DNA from: Plectonema radiosum NIES-515
GTDB taxonomy: Bacteria > Cyanobacteriota > Cyanobacteriia > Cyanobacteriales > Nostocaceae
Reading direction: 5' to 3'
Assembly: GCF_025753815.1 (NCBI RefSeq)
Contig: NZ_JAOWRF010000386.1
Span: forward strand, 1 to 64,000
DNA: 64,000 nt
The position numbers and the translations under genes are program-made. The first letter of the stretch is position 1, and every line of letters begins with the position of its first letter. Positions 11,201-17,539 of the stretch are shown here, one piece after another. Under the pieces are notes generated by a model that ran no database searches, was not told where the DNA came from, and saw nothing but the letters and a program-made list of their open reading frames with translations.

Positions 11201-11238
11201 TTAGGTGTGTTGTTGTTAAATGCATCCTTGTTCGCCAT
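1..11238 (-). CDS. giant modular exoprotein (Ig-like, cadherin-like and pre-peptidase repeats), 3' end outside window
   Basis: The frame stays open from the ATG at 11238 to base 1 (3746 codons) and runs off the window. The start follows an AAAGGGGAAC ribosome site. The N-terminus (MANKDAFNNN) has no signal peptide or membrane segment. Approximate order: a low-complexity leader (1-200); a beta-helix-like stretch rich in SITF/GNIT motifs (320-450); Ig-like repeats with recurrent DTTAP, ATDIAGN and NGSHTLT motifs (460-2165); a cadherin-like domain (2170-2270); putative Ig domains with DPDAGD, DPNGD and DPDGD (2270-2780); then pre-peptidase-C-like repeats with GQQLFYDALGGD (2785-3746). Such proteins are normally cell-surface or secreted adhesins, or carriers of C-terminal effectors. 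Lack of a Sec signal suggests type I secretion, and a matching operon lies at 43.5-50.3 kb. The C-terminus, which would decide this, is not visible. Function is inferred from architecture. Confidence 0.9.
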   Translation of the reverse strand, partial: MANKDAFNNNTPNNDGVFGNSLIDDATLVKPLTDSPSPLGITQSKDKNSGNYDPFAPLNDDTKSSDSKTDQTAVVKALEQPSVFTQPNLLPVTQSTSTNNKNTDKLTGNKQNTPLLGATETDPLTGNPKSALFAANSITPPIPNFAIRTESTVRFNGGGDLDGNPLDKDDDALIYAAKGFTINGNITLPVQRNASGNPILDASGKPILINNAVAVSSGYTVANGPSNQYAGLIPPPVIPLQTINVPAYTDLKQQELNRRIAVGTPTVTFNISQNPIKNANDWNAKFPSAGTQSNPTAVRVIGGGLEIPNGVTINNYVITVDSGDITFKGNNHTLNNVMLVANNGSIDMARAQTLDIAVFASNSITMAGNARFEGVTTIANGSNSGSITFNGASKNLNSSNKMQVVSQGSITWSGASDTRGTFISAGDFTFNGNSTLYGSINAKGNITFNGQATVTYAADTAPDFIAPVIAASLEKDTARNNTTNTDKITSDPTIIGSVTDTSSIAEFKAGFNSNNTANFTNVLAQRNADGSFRLTRSQLEQIYGGTLPDGTHTLKLQAKDASGNTTSVYEFTFTLDTTEPAPSNLDLTATTDSGRSDTDNITNNTAPAITGNANAGALVQLSNSGQVIGSSTADSTGKWQITSSTLTNGTYNLTATATDIAGNVSAASQPLSITIDTVAPISPTLKLTAATDTGISNSDGITKNNTPIIAGTAEANSTVKLYKDGQLVGTTNASVNGEWQVQLGTLANSNHVFTATSTDTAGNISAPSTQYTVTVDTQINPPSNLDLATPSDSGISNVDNITKVTTPIITGNADANTTVQLFNAGQIVGQATTGSDGKWQITTNNLANGTYNLSAQATDIAGNVSTSSPPLQVIIDSALPQITLTTPINTQPLQQNAKLTGNVDGTGSSIIALQYRFDNNAEIALPFSFTGVFDSNIDFTGISNGSHTLSIIATDTAGNIKTTQYNVTVALDQNAPVIAASLQRDTATFGVTNTDKITFDPTITGTVIDASNVVEFKAGFNNAIAANFVNVLPYRNSNGSFTFDRTLLNTIYSASINGGTSAAVLPDGQHTLKLVAKDNYGNVSGNYEFTFTLDTTTPTPILSLVVSSDTGISQSDRITNDLTPTITGNGEFGASVQLFNGTQVVGQTTVGTSGIWQITTSELTDGVKSLSAIASDIAGNTSTSTPIGITIDTLLPQLTLTTPIESSPLQPGAKLTGNINGTGSPLTAFSYRFNLGTEIPVNFNAAGTFDQNLDFTGLGNGNHTLTITAIDTAGNILTNQYNVTINLDIAAPVIMAALVRDTAANGATNLDKITFDPSIIGSVVDASQVAEFKAGFDNTPVANFINVLPQRNTDGTFSLTRTQLETIYSAGVNSGNGTNGGTLPDGVRTLKLIAKDEFGNQSDVYSFSFTLDTVTPTPSNLDLPASKDTGVSNADNITKNASPTITGNAEIGATVKLINNADGLLIGLSTVSASGIWQIDVNNLVNGIYNLSAIASDIAGNVSTPSTPFTITIDSVAPTLTLTTPIDTTPLNQGARFVGSANGTGSAIASISYRFNSGTEVPLIVSSNGTNAAFNQQLDLTGLPNGNHILTVTTTDVAGNIFTKQYNVTVNIDTEAPIITVSLVRDTAPGNATNSDRITNNPAITGTVSDANRVVELKAGLNNTAINSFVDITAQIQPNGSFTLDNSALAAIYNATNSGNSSNNLIPDGTYTLRLVAKDEFGNTSPTKEYTFTLDTTTPAPTNLDLPASIDSGVSATDNITNFNTPTITGNAEANSTVQLFNNGNVVGEATTNADGIWQIVTSDLTDGTYNLNAQATDIAGNVSSISTPIQLIIDRTLPQLNLTTPIDNAPLTTGAKLIGNVDGTGSGIASLSYRFDNSSEVSVTLDNANNFNQQLDLTALTSGSHVLTLVATDIAGNVKTISYNVTINNDTIAPLITAGLKNDTAPSGTINSNPNDEKLSDTPSESLRDRITYDPSITGFVTDTSSIASFKAGFNNQTAANFVDVFAQLNTDGSFNFNRTTLEAIYGGRIPDGAHTLRLIASDSYGNTSNAFSFTFTLDTNIAQPTFNLDAASDSGTIGDNKTKFNTVTLTGLTEPGAILILEQTGANGATSPVLGQNGTPLTVTADNTGKYNFTNVSLAAGNNTFTVRATDIAGNTSSFSTIIYRFSAPTAINLTHNTVAENSAVGTVIGELSSIDPDSGDTHTYTLIDNAGGRFQIVDNKLQVANGTLLDFETNTQHTVIIRSTDKNGLILDKTQAIAITNVNEVPIFTSTPNNTTVESGSTFTYNITTTDPDAGDIRTLNAVGLPTWLTFTDNGNGTATITGTPNQNQLGLFNIAITATDAGGLKATQNIIIGSQITLSEQTNFSPKRNFGLTIPVTPSILTFKIDPSFDLSDTKFINDAFEVALVDANGISLVHAIGKGRDAFFNLTEGEPVGNGAGATYNPTTKTVSLNLVGVKPGEAQLIFRLVNDDKDTATSVRITDFALVAAPAGTVAATQTQFATEIRPNAAPNFNTLVDVSNSLAAQYQRSSFNADTKTLYADIAVRNIGSYSVDVPVLVAVKNISDPSVILRNPDGVTPDGIPYYDFTSLVASGKLNPQGESGSRSLAFYNPNGVQFTYDVVVLAQLNVKPVIESKPVVEVIGGQEYRYDVNATDPNGDSVTYKLLTSPEGMTIEENTGLITWNTLSSNKGNQSIVVEVSDGRGGVTLQNYILSVIDTPPNRPPIFTTTPIVDAYINKLYKYDADAVDPDGDYPLSYSLIVGPNGMTVNPSTGVVEWTPPPVLVLGDTVLGLFGIPGENDEFTFSGTKGQRIYFDPLQYSGDYYNWRFDVYSPSNIKVINGADFRWDNNQLLTLTEDGNYRIVVDAQGDYVGNYGFSVIDSNLVPVVPFDTVIKGSLSPGSEDDVFRFTGNKGQKLYFDELSKDGSLDWVVYNASNQVVASNDNFDDMEVDLLADGQYILALRGKSAFSSTVDYSFTIVTPDIITKPLTLGSNDNPHIVSGAISEKGEQDIYIFTGTAGQQLFYDALGGDYFTLTLYDPTNNIIYSADNRYDRGPDNNLTLGMSGTYKVVIDGNGSDIGSYKFQFLDKAAAPEKNLDTDIIGQFKNDSIESHLYRFNIPNGGKYVYIDGQVGGGNSWLLYEPNGQYVTGNSINNDWRGTLKQGEYLLVMQGNGSSDPNYNVRVVTPETPQPQVIISGETVDKTITKKGSYYTYTFAGEAGQQLFYDALGGDYFTLHLIDPAGREIYSTDNRYDRGPDYSLTLGMSGTYKVVIDGDDDVIGSYKFRFLNKADAQLKALDTDIIGTIDNDGIGSTLYRFNIPSGGKYVYIDGQTGGGNTWLLYEPNGQYVTSNSINSDRRLTLKEGEYLLVMQGNGSSDPNYNVRVVTPETPQPQVIISGETVDKTITKKGSYHTYTFAGEAGQQLFYDALGGDYFTLHLIDPTGQEIYSTDNRYDRGPDYNLTLGMSGTYKVVIDGGDDVTGSYKFRFLNKADAQLKALDTDIVGTIDNGGIGSTLYRFNIPSGSRKKVNLGGTVGSSPNNWILYKSNGQLVSYASINDNQDLTLDQGEYLLVMQGNGGSDPNYQVQIKTLETTSISPSTGTSISFGQEVSGSINTVDGSKTYTFTGEAGQQLFYDGLGGDQFAVRIYDPTGRNLFDGYYKDSRYDYDSNDGRLVLTTSGTYQVEVKTEGEGIGNYKFRLLNKADSLAKNLDTDIIGQFDNDNLGTTGYRITIPTGGKYVYIDGQ
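4740..9880 (-). repeat. ~960-bp super-repeats of Ig-like domains
   Basis: A block coding for three linked Ig-like domains recurs. The landmark acctgcaatatc or acctgcgatatc occurs near 5781, 6741, 7710, 8655 and 9255. The spacing is about 960, 970, 945 and 600 bp, so the last interval reflects a shorter unit. Units are more diverged than the 1-2280 repeats, so they are probably older. Confidence 0.75.
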
Positions 11239-11614
11239 TTTTAGTTCCCCTTTACAATAAGTTATTAAATGTTTTTATTTTTTTTAGACAAAATTTATTG
11301 CGTTCGATTATCCAGTTGTAGTTAAGTCTGGGTATTTAATAATTAAGGTTTGGTTTTCCAGCTAAGAATAAGCAGGAATTTATTGATTATTTGGTTGCTG
11401 CTGGTAATTACAAACTTTGGATTTTTGTTATCGCTAGCCAATGTTTGCTGATTCAAAAGATATCAAGATAGCTATTAGCTATGTTGTTTTTTAGCTAATA
11501 GCTATGTGTTTGATTCAGAAGGAATAAGTTTAATTCTTAAACTGAAACAAGCAAAGGTATGAGGCATAATGCCCATAGACTAAACCATTCGAGATATCTT
11601 ACCTCTAGCTTCGT

Positions 11615-12430
11615 TTAGGAGACTCCATTCATAACGAATAGGTTAGTTTCACTTTCGCTTTCAGTCTGTGACATTTCTTGATAGGCTTCAATCTGTGGCA
11701 TTTCTTGGTAGCTTGACATTTGCGGCATTTCTTGATAATTAACTGCTGTATTTTGTGCTAGGAAGTGGTTGTTGATAATTTCGTTAAATGCAGTAAAGTC
11801 GGTTTGCCAATTGGCGATAATTTCGTGCATGTAGGCAATTTTTTCTGCTGCACTTTCACCGTTAACAACATAACTAAAACTGCCGCTAAACATGACAATG
11901 GGTACGGTGGCTTCATCCTCTTCTTTACGCATTGCAGCTTCGGCAATATTTAGATAGAATGGCGAACGTTCCCTGTCGAATACTAAGTTGATAGAAGCAC
12001 GTACTGGTGAAAAACCTATTGTTTGCCAGGATGCATTTGCTAGGAAGTTTGATGCGATATATCTTGACGCTGCATCTTTGCCTTCTGGAAATGATAGAAA
12101 GCCACGAATATTAACTCCAATTGCTTCGTATTCGAGGTTGGAAAGCATTTGGATATATTTGCTTGCTATTACGGGAATTTTCAGTTGATCGGGGGTTTTA
12201 CCTGCCATTGCTTCTGAGAAAACAACGCGGTTTCCTTCTCCAACTATGACGATATTTTCTTCAAGTTCTATGCGTGAAAAGTTTTTGGAATTGACTGGTC
12301 CAGAAGCAAGTTTGATTTCCCCTTCAATAATTCCTGCACCACTAAAGAAGTCTAAATTGATGGTTGATGTTGCTGGTTTTTTGGTCGCTGCGACAATATC
12401 AAGATTTAAACCAGCTAATTGTTGATTCAT
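11615..12430 (-). CDS. conserved hypothetical protein, 271 aa, paired with giant exoprotein
   Basis: Not a family I recognise. The protein is soluble by inspection, with no signal peptide or membrane segment. The C-terminus has a short imperfect repeat (YQEMPQMSS, YQEMPQIEA, YQEMSQTES). It is clearly paralogous to the 233-aa protein at 61313-62014. Shared blocks include VVFSEAM/VIFSQTI, SKYIQMLSNLEYEAIGV/HKYIAALPNINYQSIEI and NWQTDFTAFNEIINNHFL/NWQHDLNTFREIVNQRFL. It lies 377 bp upstream of the giant gene on the same strand and may share its transcript. Its location next to a giant secreted protein, with the paralogue in the Rhs locus, suggests a cytoplasmic helper such as a secretion chaperone, but that is inference only. 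Confidence 0.75.
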   Translation of the reverse strand: MNQQLAGLNLDIVAATKKPATSTINLDFFSGAGIIEGEIKLASGPVNSKNFSRIELEENIVIVGEGNRVVFSEAMAGKTPDQLKIPVIASKYIQMLSNLEYEAIGVNIRGFLSFPEGKDAASRYIASNFLANASWQTIGFSPVRASINLVFDRERSPFYLNIAEAAMRKEEDEATVPIVMFSGSFSYVVNGESAAEKIAYMHEIIANWQTDFTAFNEIINNHFLAQNTAVNYQEMPQMSSYQEMPQIEAYQEMSQTESESETNLFVMNGVS

Positions 12431-12614
12431 AATTTTCCTTTATTTGATAGATGCTTTTTGCTGTTGCTTAAATTAGCTATTGGTTAAGTGGCACGCTAAT
12501 TTTTACCGGATAGTCAAATATCCGGTTTAACGAAGAAGGCAGAGGGCACTTGATCTGGAGGGGAGAATTATTTTTCTCCTCTGCTATTCCGGTGTCTAAA
12601 TCCCCGCTCATTCA

Positions 12615-12634
12615 TTTATGAAAAGCTTCATAAA
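12615..12634. promoter_or_regulatory. palindrome TTTATGAA-AAGC-TTCATAAA
   Basis: A perfect 8-bp inverted repeat with a 4-nt spacer lies about 185 bp upstream of the 271-aa gene start. A second copy of the same design is at 12920-12938. Two similar palindromes in one intergenic region fit an operator for a dimeric regulator. The regulator is unknown. Confidence 0.4.
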
Positions 12635-12919
12635 AGAGGTATTTTGAGACGCGCAGCGCAAAAAATACAGCGTCCTTATCAAATCCCTTAAATTTATTTA
12701 TGGGGATTACCTCCAGCTCAAGTGCCTTCCTCCTCCTGCCTCCTTAATATTTCTGGTGTTTGGCATTCAAACCACAATTTGAGTAACAGTCCTGCCTTGA
12801 TAACTTTGCTTTTTCTGCTTAACTATTTTTAATCTATTTGAGTAATAAATACTAATGTTATTTCTACCTAACTTTGTCTGGGGTTGATTTTCAGTGTATG
12901 TGTAGTTTTTAATGATGAT

Positions 12920-12938
12920 TTTATGAGTGCTTCATAAA
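12920..12938. promoter_or_regulatory. second palindrome TTTATGAGTGCTTCATAAA
   Basis: It shares TTTATGA and GCTTCATAAA with the palindrome at 12615-12634 and differs only in the centre. It lies between the divergent 271-aa and AAA ATPase genes. Confidence 0.35.
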
Positions 12939-13501
12939 GTTAAAATATGTACTTGCCCCTTTTTCTTTGCTTTTGTTGCCAATTGTCGGATTTGGGCGTA
13001 GTACACCATTGATCGGTAATGTAATTATTAATACCTTTTAGAAATATTACTGTTTTTTACTGATTATTGGTGCGTTGTTTAGGTTATTCATCTGAAAAGC
13101 TATTATAGGGCTTTACAAGCAGGCAGGACTGCCTGGGACGACTGCTTACAAAGAGTCTCAAATTTTACTTACGTACTAGAATAAGAAGCCTTTGGGAAAT
13201 ATTTTTTTGGTTAAGATGCGTTTTTCCGGGCGTGAGTATCAAGGAGAAAACAAGTAGTTGCGTTGTCGCCCCTTGAAGATTCGGCGGTTAACGTGTGAAG
13301 AATACTTACAGCAGGTAATTCCGTAACCGTTCAGGGGGTGGTTAGGCGATCATCAATTAGAGAGACCAAAATCTGGTAAGGCGATCGCTCTTTTTCACGC
13401 AATAAATATAGCCAACTCGTTAGTAATAATTATCCGTGTGGCTAAAGCATCAGTAATAAATTTGCTCTAAAAGGGGAAAGTAAGTTGTTGAAGTCAGATT
13501 T

Positions 13502-15163
13502 ATGAAGTTGACAGACTGGCCTGCTTTGGCTGACCAAAATACTGCAATCGTGGCTTTGGAGTATCATACGCCTGACAGAATGCAGGTATTGCAGCAGTTT
13601 TACTATTGGGGTGAAGAGCGTTCTTTGTCAGTCTTTGTCTGGAATCCTGGTTACTGTGGACTACAGAAATTAATTCACCATCAAGGTCAGTACATCTTAC
13701 AGTCAACTGACAAGGGTAAAGATGGGGACATTATTCAGTATCTTCTGGAGGAATATCAACCAGGCATTTATTTACTGGAGGGAGTGCTAAATGAGGGTGA
13801 TGGTAGCAAAATAAGTCAAAGATGTAGCTATCAATTACTCAATGCCTGTCATCAAGCTCTCTGGAGTCAGCAACATCATTACTGGGTGTTATTGGAAACT
13901 TACGTTCAACTATCTTTAGAATTACAGCCTTTTATTCCTGTGCTATCAAATCCACTTCCAGACCAACAGCAGGTGCAGATGGTTGTGGAGCAGTTTTGTG
14001 ATGCCTGGGTTGGAAGTAGCCATCATCGCCTTCAGCAGTTTGCGGAGTGCGATCTGCTGAAAGCAGCAGCGCTTCGCTATCGCGATCGCCCCACCATAGG
14101 CGATCGCAATTCTTGGTTAAAGACAACAGAAAAAACATCAGCACTGCAATTGCTCTTTCGTGCCTGTCAGGGTTTACCCATAGGCGAGATAAATATGCTA
14201 TTACAGCAATGTCTGGGTTTTGCAGAGCAGCTTGAAGAAATCGCCCAATTAGTGCTAGAATATAAAATTAGCAAACTGCGGGGTCGGGGTTTAGAATACA
14301 TTGCTCAACCGGATGTACCTTCAGCCGGGGGATTAGATTTGCTGGAGAAAAGGTTGGAAACTATTACCTGTCTACTTCAACCTAAAGCAAAGCAATATGG
14401 ATTGAAGTTTCCCATTGGGATGCTCTTATGGGGGCCACCAGGTACTGGTAAAAGTCTTTCTGCCAAGTTAGCAGCTAAGAAAATGGGATTGCCACTGTTA
14501 GCAGCTAATTGGGGTGTACTACTGGGTGATCCTCATCCCGACAGAGCATTAAAGGAGTTTATTGCTTTGGTGACTTCTCTTGCTCCCTGTGTACTCTACT
14601 GGGATGACTTTGATAAAGGCTTTGCTGGCTGGGATTCCAATGCAGATGGAGGTGTGGCACGGCGTTTATCTGCTACTTTACTAACTTGGATGCAAGAGCA
14701 TCAAGAGCCAGTTTATACCATTGCTACTGTCAATCGCTTGTCAATGCTACCTGCGGAGTTAGTTCGCCGTTTTGATGATATCTTTTTTGTGGATTTACCC
14801 CATGAAGGGGCAAGATATGAAGTTTTCAATCTACATCTAGCCAAGTATTTTCCAGCATTTCGAGACAATAACTCACCTTGGAGCGATGACCAATGGCGTA
14901 GACTGTTGGCTGAATATCGCATTTGCACTCCAGCAGAAATTGGTAATGCAGTCCGTCGTTGTGCTGAAGAGGCTTTTTATCAAGGTAAACCTGGGGAAAT
15001 TGAGTTTGAGGATTTGCTGAAACAGCGACAAGAATTTACACCAGCTATGGAGCGAGAGTCAGAACAGATACAAGCAATCCGCAATCAGGCTATTTATGCT
15101 AAACCTGTGGCTAGTCAGGATGTTTCTCGATTTGCTTATCAGCACCGGGAGTTATTTGGGTGA
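13502..15163 (+). CDS. AAA ATPase, Ycf46-like
   Basis: 553 aa. The N-terminal ~260 residues lack a recognisable motif and resemble the leading part of cyanobacterial Ycf46-type AAA proteins. The AAA core has Walker A GPPGTGKS at about 311-318. A Walker B-like CVLYWDDFDKGF follows, and then TIATVNRLSMLPAELVRRFDD, which fits a sensor-1/arginine-finger region. The second acidic position of Walker B, normally Glu, is Asp here (WDDFDK), which could slow hydrolysis. Family members are thought to remodel or regulate protein complexes, but the target is unknown. It stands alone upstream of parA on the same strand. The start has no strong ribosome site, but no better Met is nearby. Confidence 0.8.
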   Translation: MKLTDWPALADQNTAIVALEYHTPDRMQVLQQFYYWGEERSLSVFVWNPGYCGLQKLIHHQGQYILQSTDKGKDGDIIQYLLEEYQPGIYLLEGVLNEGDGSKISQRCSYQLLNACHQALWSQQHHYWVLLETYVQLSLELQPFIPVLSNPLPDQQQVQMVVEQFCDAWVGSSHHRLQQFAECDLLKAAALRYRDRPTIGDRNSWLKTTEKTSALQLLFRACQGLPIGEINMLLQQCLGFAEQLEEIAQLVLEYKISKLRGRGLEYIAQPDVPSAGGLDLLEKRLETITCLLQPKAKQYGLKFPIGMLLWGPPGTGKSLSAKLAAKKMGLPLLAANWGVLLGDPHPDRALKEFIALVTSLAPCVLYWDDFDKGFAGWDSNADGGVARRLSATLLTWMQEHQEPVYTIATVNRLSMLPAELVRRFDDIFFVDLPHEGARYEVFNLHLAKYFPAFRDNNSPWSDDQWRRLLAEYRICTPAEIGNAVRRCAEEAFYQGKPGEIEFEDLLKQRQEFTPAMERESEQIQAIRNQAIYAKPVASQDVSRFAYQHRELFG

Positions 15164-15303
15164 CCAATTTGGCGACAAAAGAATGGGGAGAGGCTCGTCC
15201 CCCACAAAAAATTAGGTGGCTTCTCGATTCGCGATCTGCGCCTCTCCCCATTTTTTCAAGCCTAGCCTCGGTGAGTCGAATGTAATTTTTGAAATTCAGG
15301 TTG

Positions 15304-15325
15304 TGTCGTATTTCAAAATACGACA
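15304..15325. promoter_or_regulatory. perfect palindrome upstream of parA (operator or parS candidate)
   Basis: TGTCGTATTT-CA-AAATACGACA is a perfect 10-bp inverted repeat centred about 97 bp before the parA start. With the related palindrome 48 bp further on it probably binds ParA, ParB or a small regulator for autoregulation, or forms the centromere. Confidence 0.65.
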
Positions 15326-15349
15326 TTTATTAAAATTCTCAAACTTATG

Positions 15350-15375
15350 TTTGTCGTATTTTAAAATCCGACAAA
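15350..15375. promoter_or_regulatory. second TGTCGTATTTT palindrome upstream of parA
   Basis: TTTGTCGTATTTT and AAAATCCGACAAA form a 13-bp inverted repeat with one mismatch and no spacer, sharing the TGTCGTATTT half-site with 15304-15325. A possible -10 (GATATACTG, about 15380-15390) follows, so a bound protein would cover the parA promoter. Confidence 0.65.
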
Positions 15376-15411
15376 TAATTGATATACTGCGACTAAGCTT
15401 GAGTAATTTTT

Positions 15412-16197
15412 ATGAAACAGATAGTTCTCGCGCTCCTGGCTAATGCTGGTGGAGTAGGTAAGTCTACCATTAGCACACATATTGCCTATGAAGTAAGTAA
15501 GCGGGGTTATACAGTAGCTATGTTAGATTTAGACCCCCAACGTTCATTGGACGTTTTTTGTGGTTTGTCACCAGCCGAAGCAAATTTAACTACAGTAGAG
15601 TTATTTTCTAAGGATTTTAAAGGTGATTGGTCATTAGTACCAGTTTGGGATTCCAAAGTTGAGGTGTGTCAAGGACATCCCTTGTTGGCTGAAATAGCTA
15701 ATGAATTGGTAATCAGAAAACGTGGAGAATACAGTCTAGCGGACAAACTAAATAAATATTCATTACCTCATAACTTAATTATTTTGGACTGTCCTGCAAC
15801 TTTGGGTATGCTAAATGTCAATGCTTTAGCTGCTGCTACTCATGTTTTAGTTCCAGTACAGTTAGAGATGAAAGCTATTTCTGGTTCGGCAGAGTTAGTT
15901 GAATGGTGTATTTCCACAAGTGACGAGTTACAACTTGAACCACGTCCACCAATTTTAGGGTTTGTTCCCAGTATGTATAACCCAGTAGTAGCTATGCACA
16001 GGCAATACCTGGCACAGTTACCTGCAATTGCTGAGAGATTAGGGATAAAGTTATATCCACAAATTCGGAGTTCTAACGAGTTTAAAAATGCTAGTGCCTA
16101 TGGATTACCATTGCACAAGTATCGTCCCAAGCATCCTGCTTGCAAAGATTTCAAGTTAATTGTTGATGATGTAATTGCATTAATTAAGGAAAAATAA
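15412..16197 (+). CDS. parA: ParA-type plasmid partition ATPase
   Basis: 261 aa. Its MinD/ParA P-loop is ANAGGVGKST (residues 10-19), followed by LDLDPQRSLDVF (switch-like) and LIILDCPATLGMLNVNAL (Walker B region). The deviant Walker A normally begins with a signature lysine (KGGVGKS). Here residue 12 is Ala, so dimer-dependent ATP hydrolysis may differ. Family members form ATP-dependent patterns on the nucleoid and move ParB-bound plasmid copies apart. The stop overlaps the parB start by one base (TAATG), so the two are translationally coupled. Two palindromes lie upstream. Confidence 0.9.
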   Translation: MKQIVLALLANAGGVGKSTISTHIAYEVSKRGYTVAMLDLDPQRSLDVFCGLSPAEANLTTVELFSKDFKGDWSLVPVWDSKVEVCQGHPLLAEIANELVIRKRGEYSLADKLNKYSLPHNLIILDCPATLGMLNVNALAAATHVLVPVQLEMKAISGSAELVEWCISTSDELQLEPRPPILGFVPSMYNPVVAMHRQYLAQLPAIAERLGIKLYPQIRSSNEFKNASAYGLPLHKYRPKHPACKDFKLIVDDVIALIKEK

Positions 16198-17315
16198 TGG
16201 CAAAAGGATTACCGCAGATAGGTGATAAATTTAAAGGGGCAGTACAAAAAACTGATCAAGAACAGAGAATTACGGATTTGCAAGCTGAAGTAGAAAGGTT
16301 ACGTGCATCGCAATCACCAGAATTAGAGACAGAAATCGCCAAACTGCGCGAACAATTGCAAACGCAAACAGGTGAGATTGCCATTGATACGGGTTTAATT
16401 GACCCTAATCCTAACCAGCCAAGACAAACAATTACACAAGAGTCTATTCAGGCAAAAGCGAGATTACTAAAAAAACATGGGCAGATTACACCAGTAATTT
16501 TAGTGGCTCAAGATAACGGTCGTTATATGCTCTTAGACGGACAGTTACGTTGGTCAGGAGCAAAGCTATTAGGATGGGAGACTATTCGGGCATTAATCGT
16601 ACCTCAGCCACAAGATTTAGACCAATCTTCGTTATTGACTTTTTTAGGTTTTGAAGATTTAAATCCACTGGATAAGGCAGAAGCTATATTTAAAGAGATC
16701 ACTAAATCAACTGGTTTAGAATTTGATGAGGTTACTACAAGTCTTGCTACTGTACTTAAGCGGCTTGAACGTAATAATCAAGTCAAGGAATTAACAAAAT
16801 TATTAACTGCTACTAGTGAGGAGCAAGAACAAGGTTTAGAAGTACTTGGTGTGACTGGTGAGGAGCAAGCTTTATTTTTAGTGTTCTTAGAATTTGGGTT
16901 GAATCCTGCTTCTGTTAAGTCCAATCTTTTACCAATGTTATCTTTACCAGAAGATTTAAAAAAAGCAATTCGTCATCAAGAATTGAAAGGCGCTCACGCA
17001 TTGGCATTAGCAACATTGTCATCAAAAATCTTGAAAATTTCCGAACAAGAGGCAGCTAGAGAACGAATAAAAGCAACAGAGCAGGTATTAAAATATTGTT
17101 TAACTGTACCTGAGACACGCGATTTAATTAAGGGTATTAAAGCTAAGTATTTAACATCAGAACAATCAGAATCGAAAGAAGTAAAAGTAATTATTCAAAA
17201 AATCAGTAGTGGATTATCTGAGATAACTTTAGCTAATGCTAGTCGTGAACAACTTCAATCTTTACAAGTAATCTTGTCACAGAAATTAGATGAAATTGGT
17301 AAGTTAATCGAATAA
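16197..17315 (+). CDS. parB: ParB/RepB-family partition protein
   Basis: 372 aa. A charged, probably coiled-coil N-terminus (20-58) is followed by a ParB-like N-domain with NPNQPR (71-76), then the KKHGQITPVILV and YMLLDGQLRWSGAKLLGW segments that correspond to the conserved ParB fold. The middle and C-terminal parts are helical and probably bind DNA or dimerise. It is the partner of ParA in an ABC-type plasmid partition operon. The unusual leading coiled coil before the ParB domain is common in plasmid rather than chromosomal versions. The centromere is probably the palindrome pair upstream of parA. Confidence 0.85.
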   Translation: MAKGLPQIGDKFKGAVQKTDQEQRITDLQAEVERLRASQSPELETEIAKLREQLQTQTGEIAIDTGLIDPNPNQPRQTITQESIQAKARLLKKHGQITPVILVAQDNGRYMLLDGQLRWSGAKLLGWETIRALIVPQPQDLDQSSLLTFLGFEDLNPLDKAEAIFKEITKSTGLEFDEVTTSLATVLKRLERNNQVKELTKLLTATSEEQEQGLEVLGVTGEEQALFLVFLEFGLNPASVKSNLLPMLSLPEDLKKAIRHQELKGAHALALATLSSKILKISEQEAARERIKATEQVLKYCLTVPETRDLIKGIKAKYLTSEQSESKEVKVIIQKISSGLSEITLANASREQLQSLQVILSQKLDEIGKLIE

Positions 17316-17539
17316 AACTTTTTTATTATTTGGAGTATGGTAGTTTTTTAAATTTGTTATTAACCTGAAAAACTACATTCAATCCGTAATAAATATTTTT
17401 TTGTACTAAAGAAGATGATCTGCGTAAATTAAAACATGCCGACAGGAAATAATATCATAAGGCGCTCTATCTAAGAGAAAATTTTGAATTCATATCATTG
17501 GATGCTCTACCCGATACCCCACACCCAGGATAACATCTG

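Larger units (their letters stand above)
12431..13501. other. 1.07-kb gene-free stretch with several palindromes
   Basis: I see no convincing gene here. Visible structures are a hairpin CCGGATA-6-TATCCGG (12506-12525), two related palindromes of the form TTTATGA...TTCATAAA (12615-12634 and 12920-12938) and a CAGGCAG-2-CTGCCTG stem (13120-13135). A GC-richer block at 13205-13400 contains gtaaccgttcagggggtgg and HIP1-like sites, and may be a mobile-element scar. The promoters for the 271-aa gene (minus) and the AAA gene (plus) should lie within it. Confidence 0.5.
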
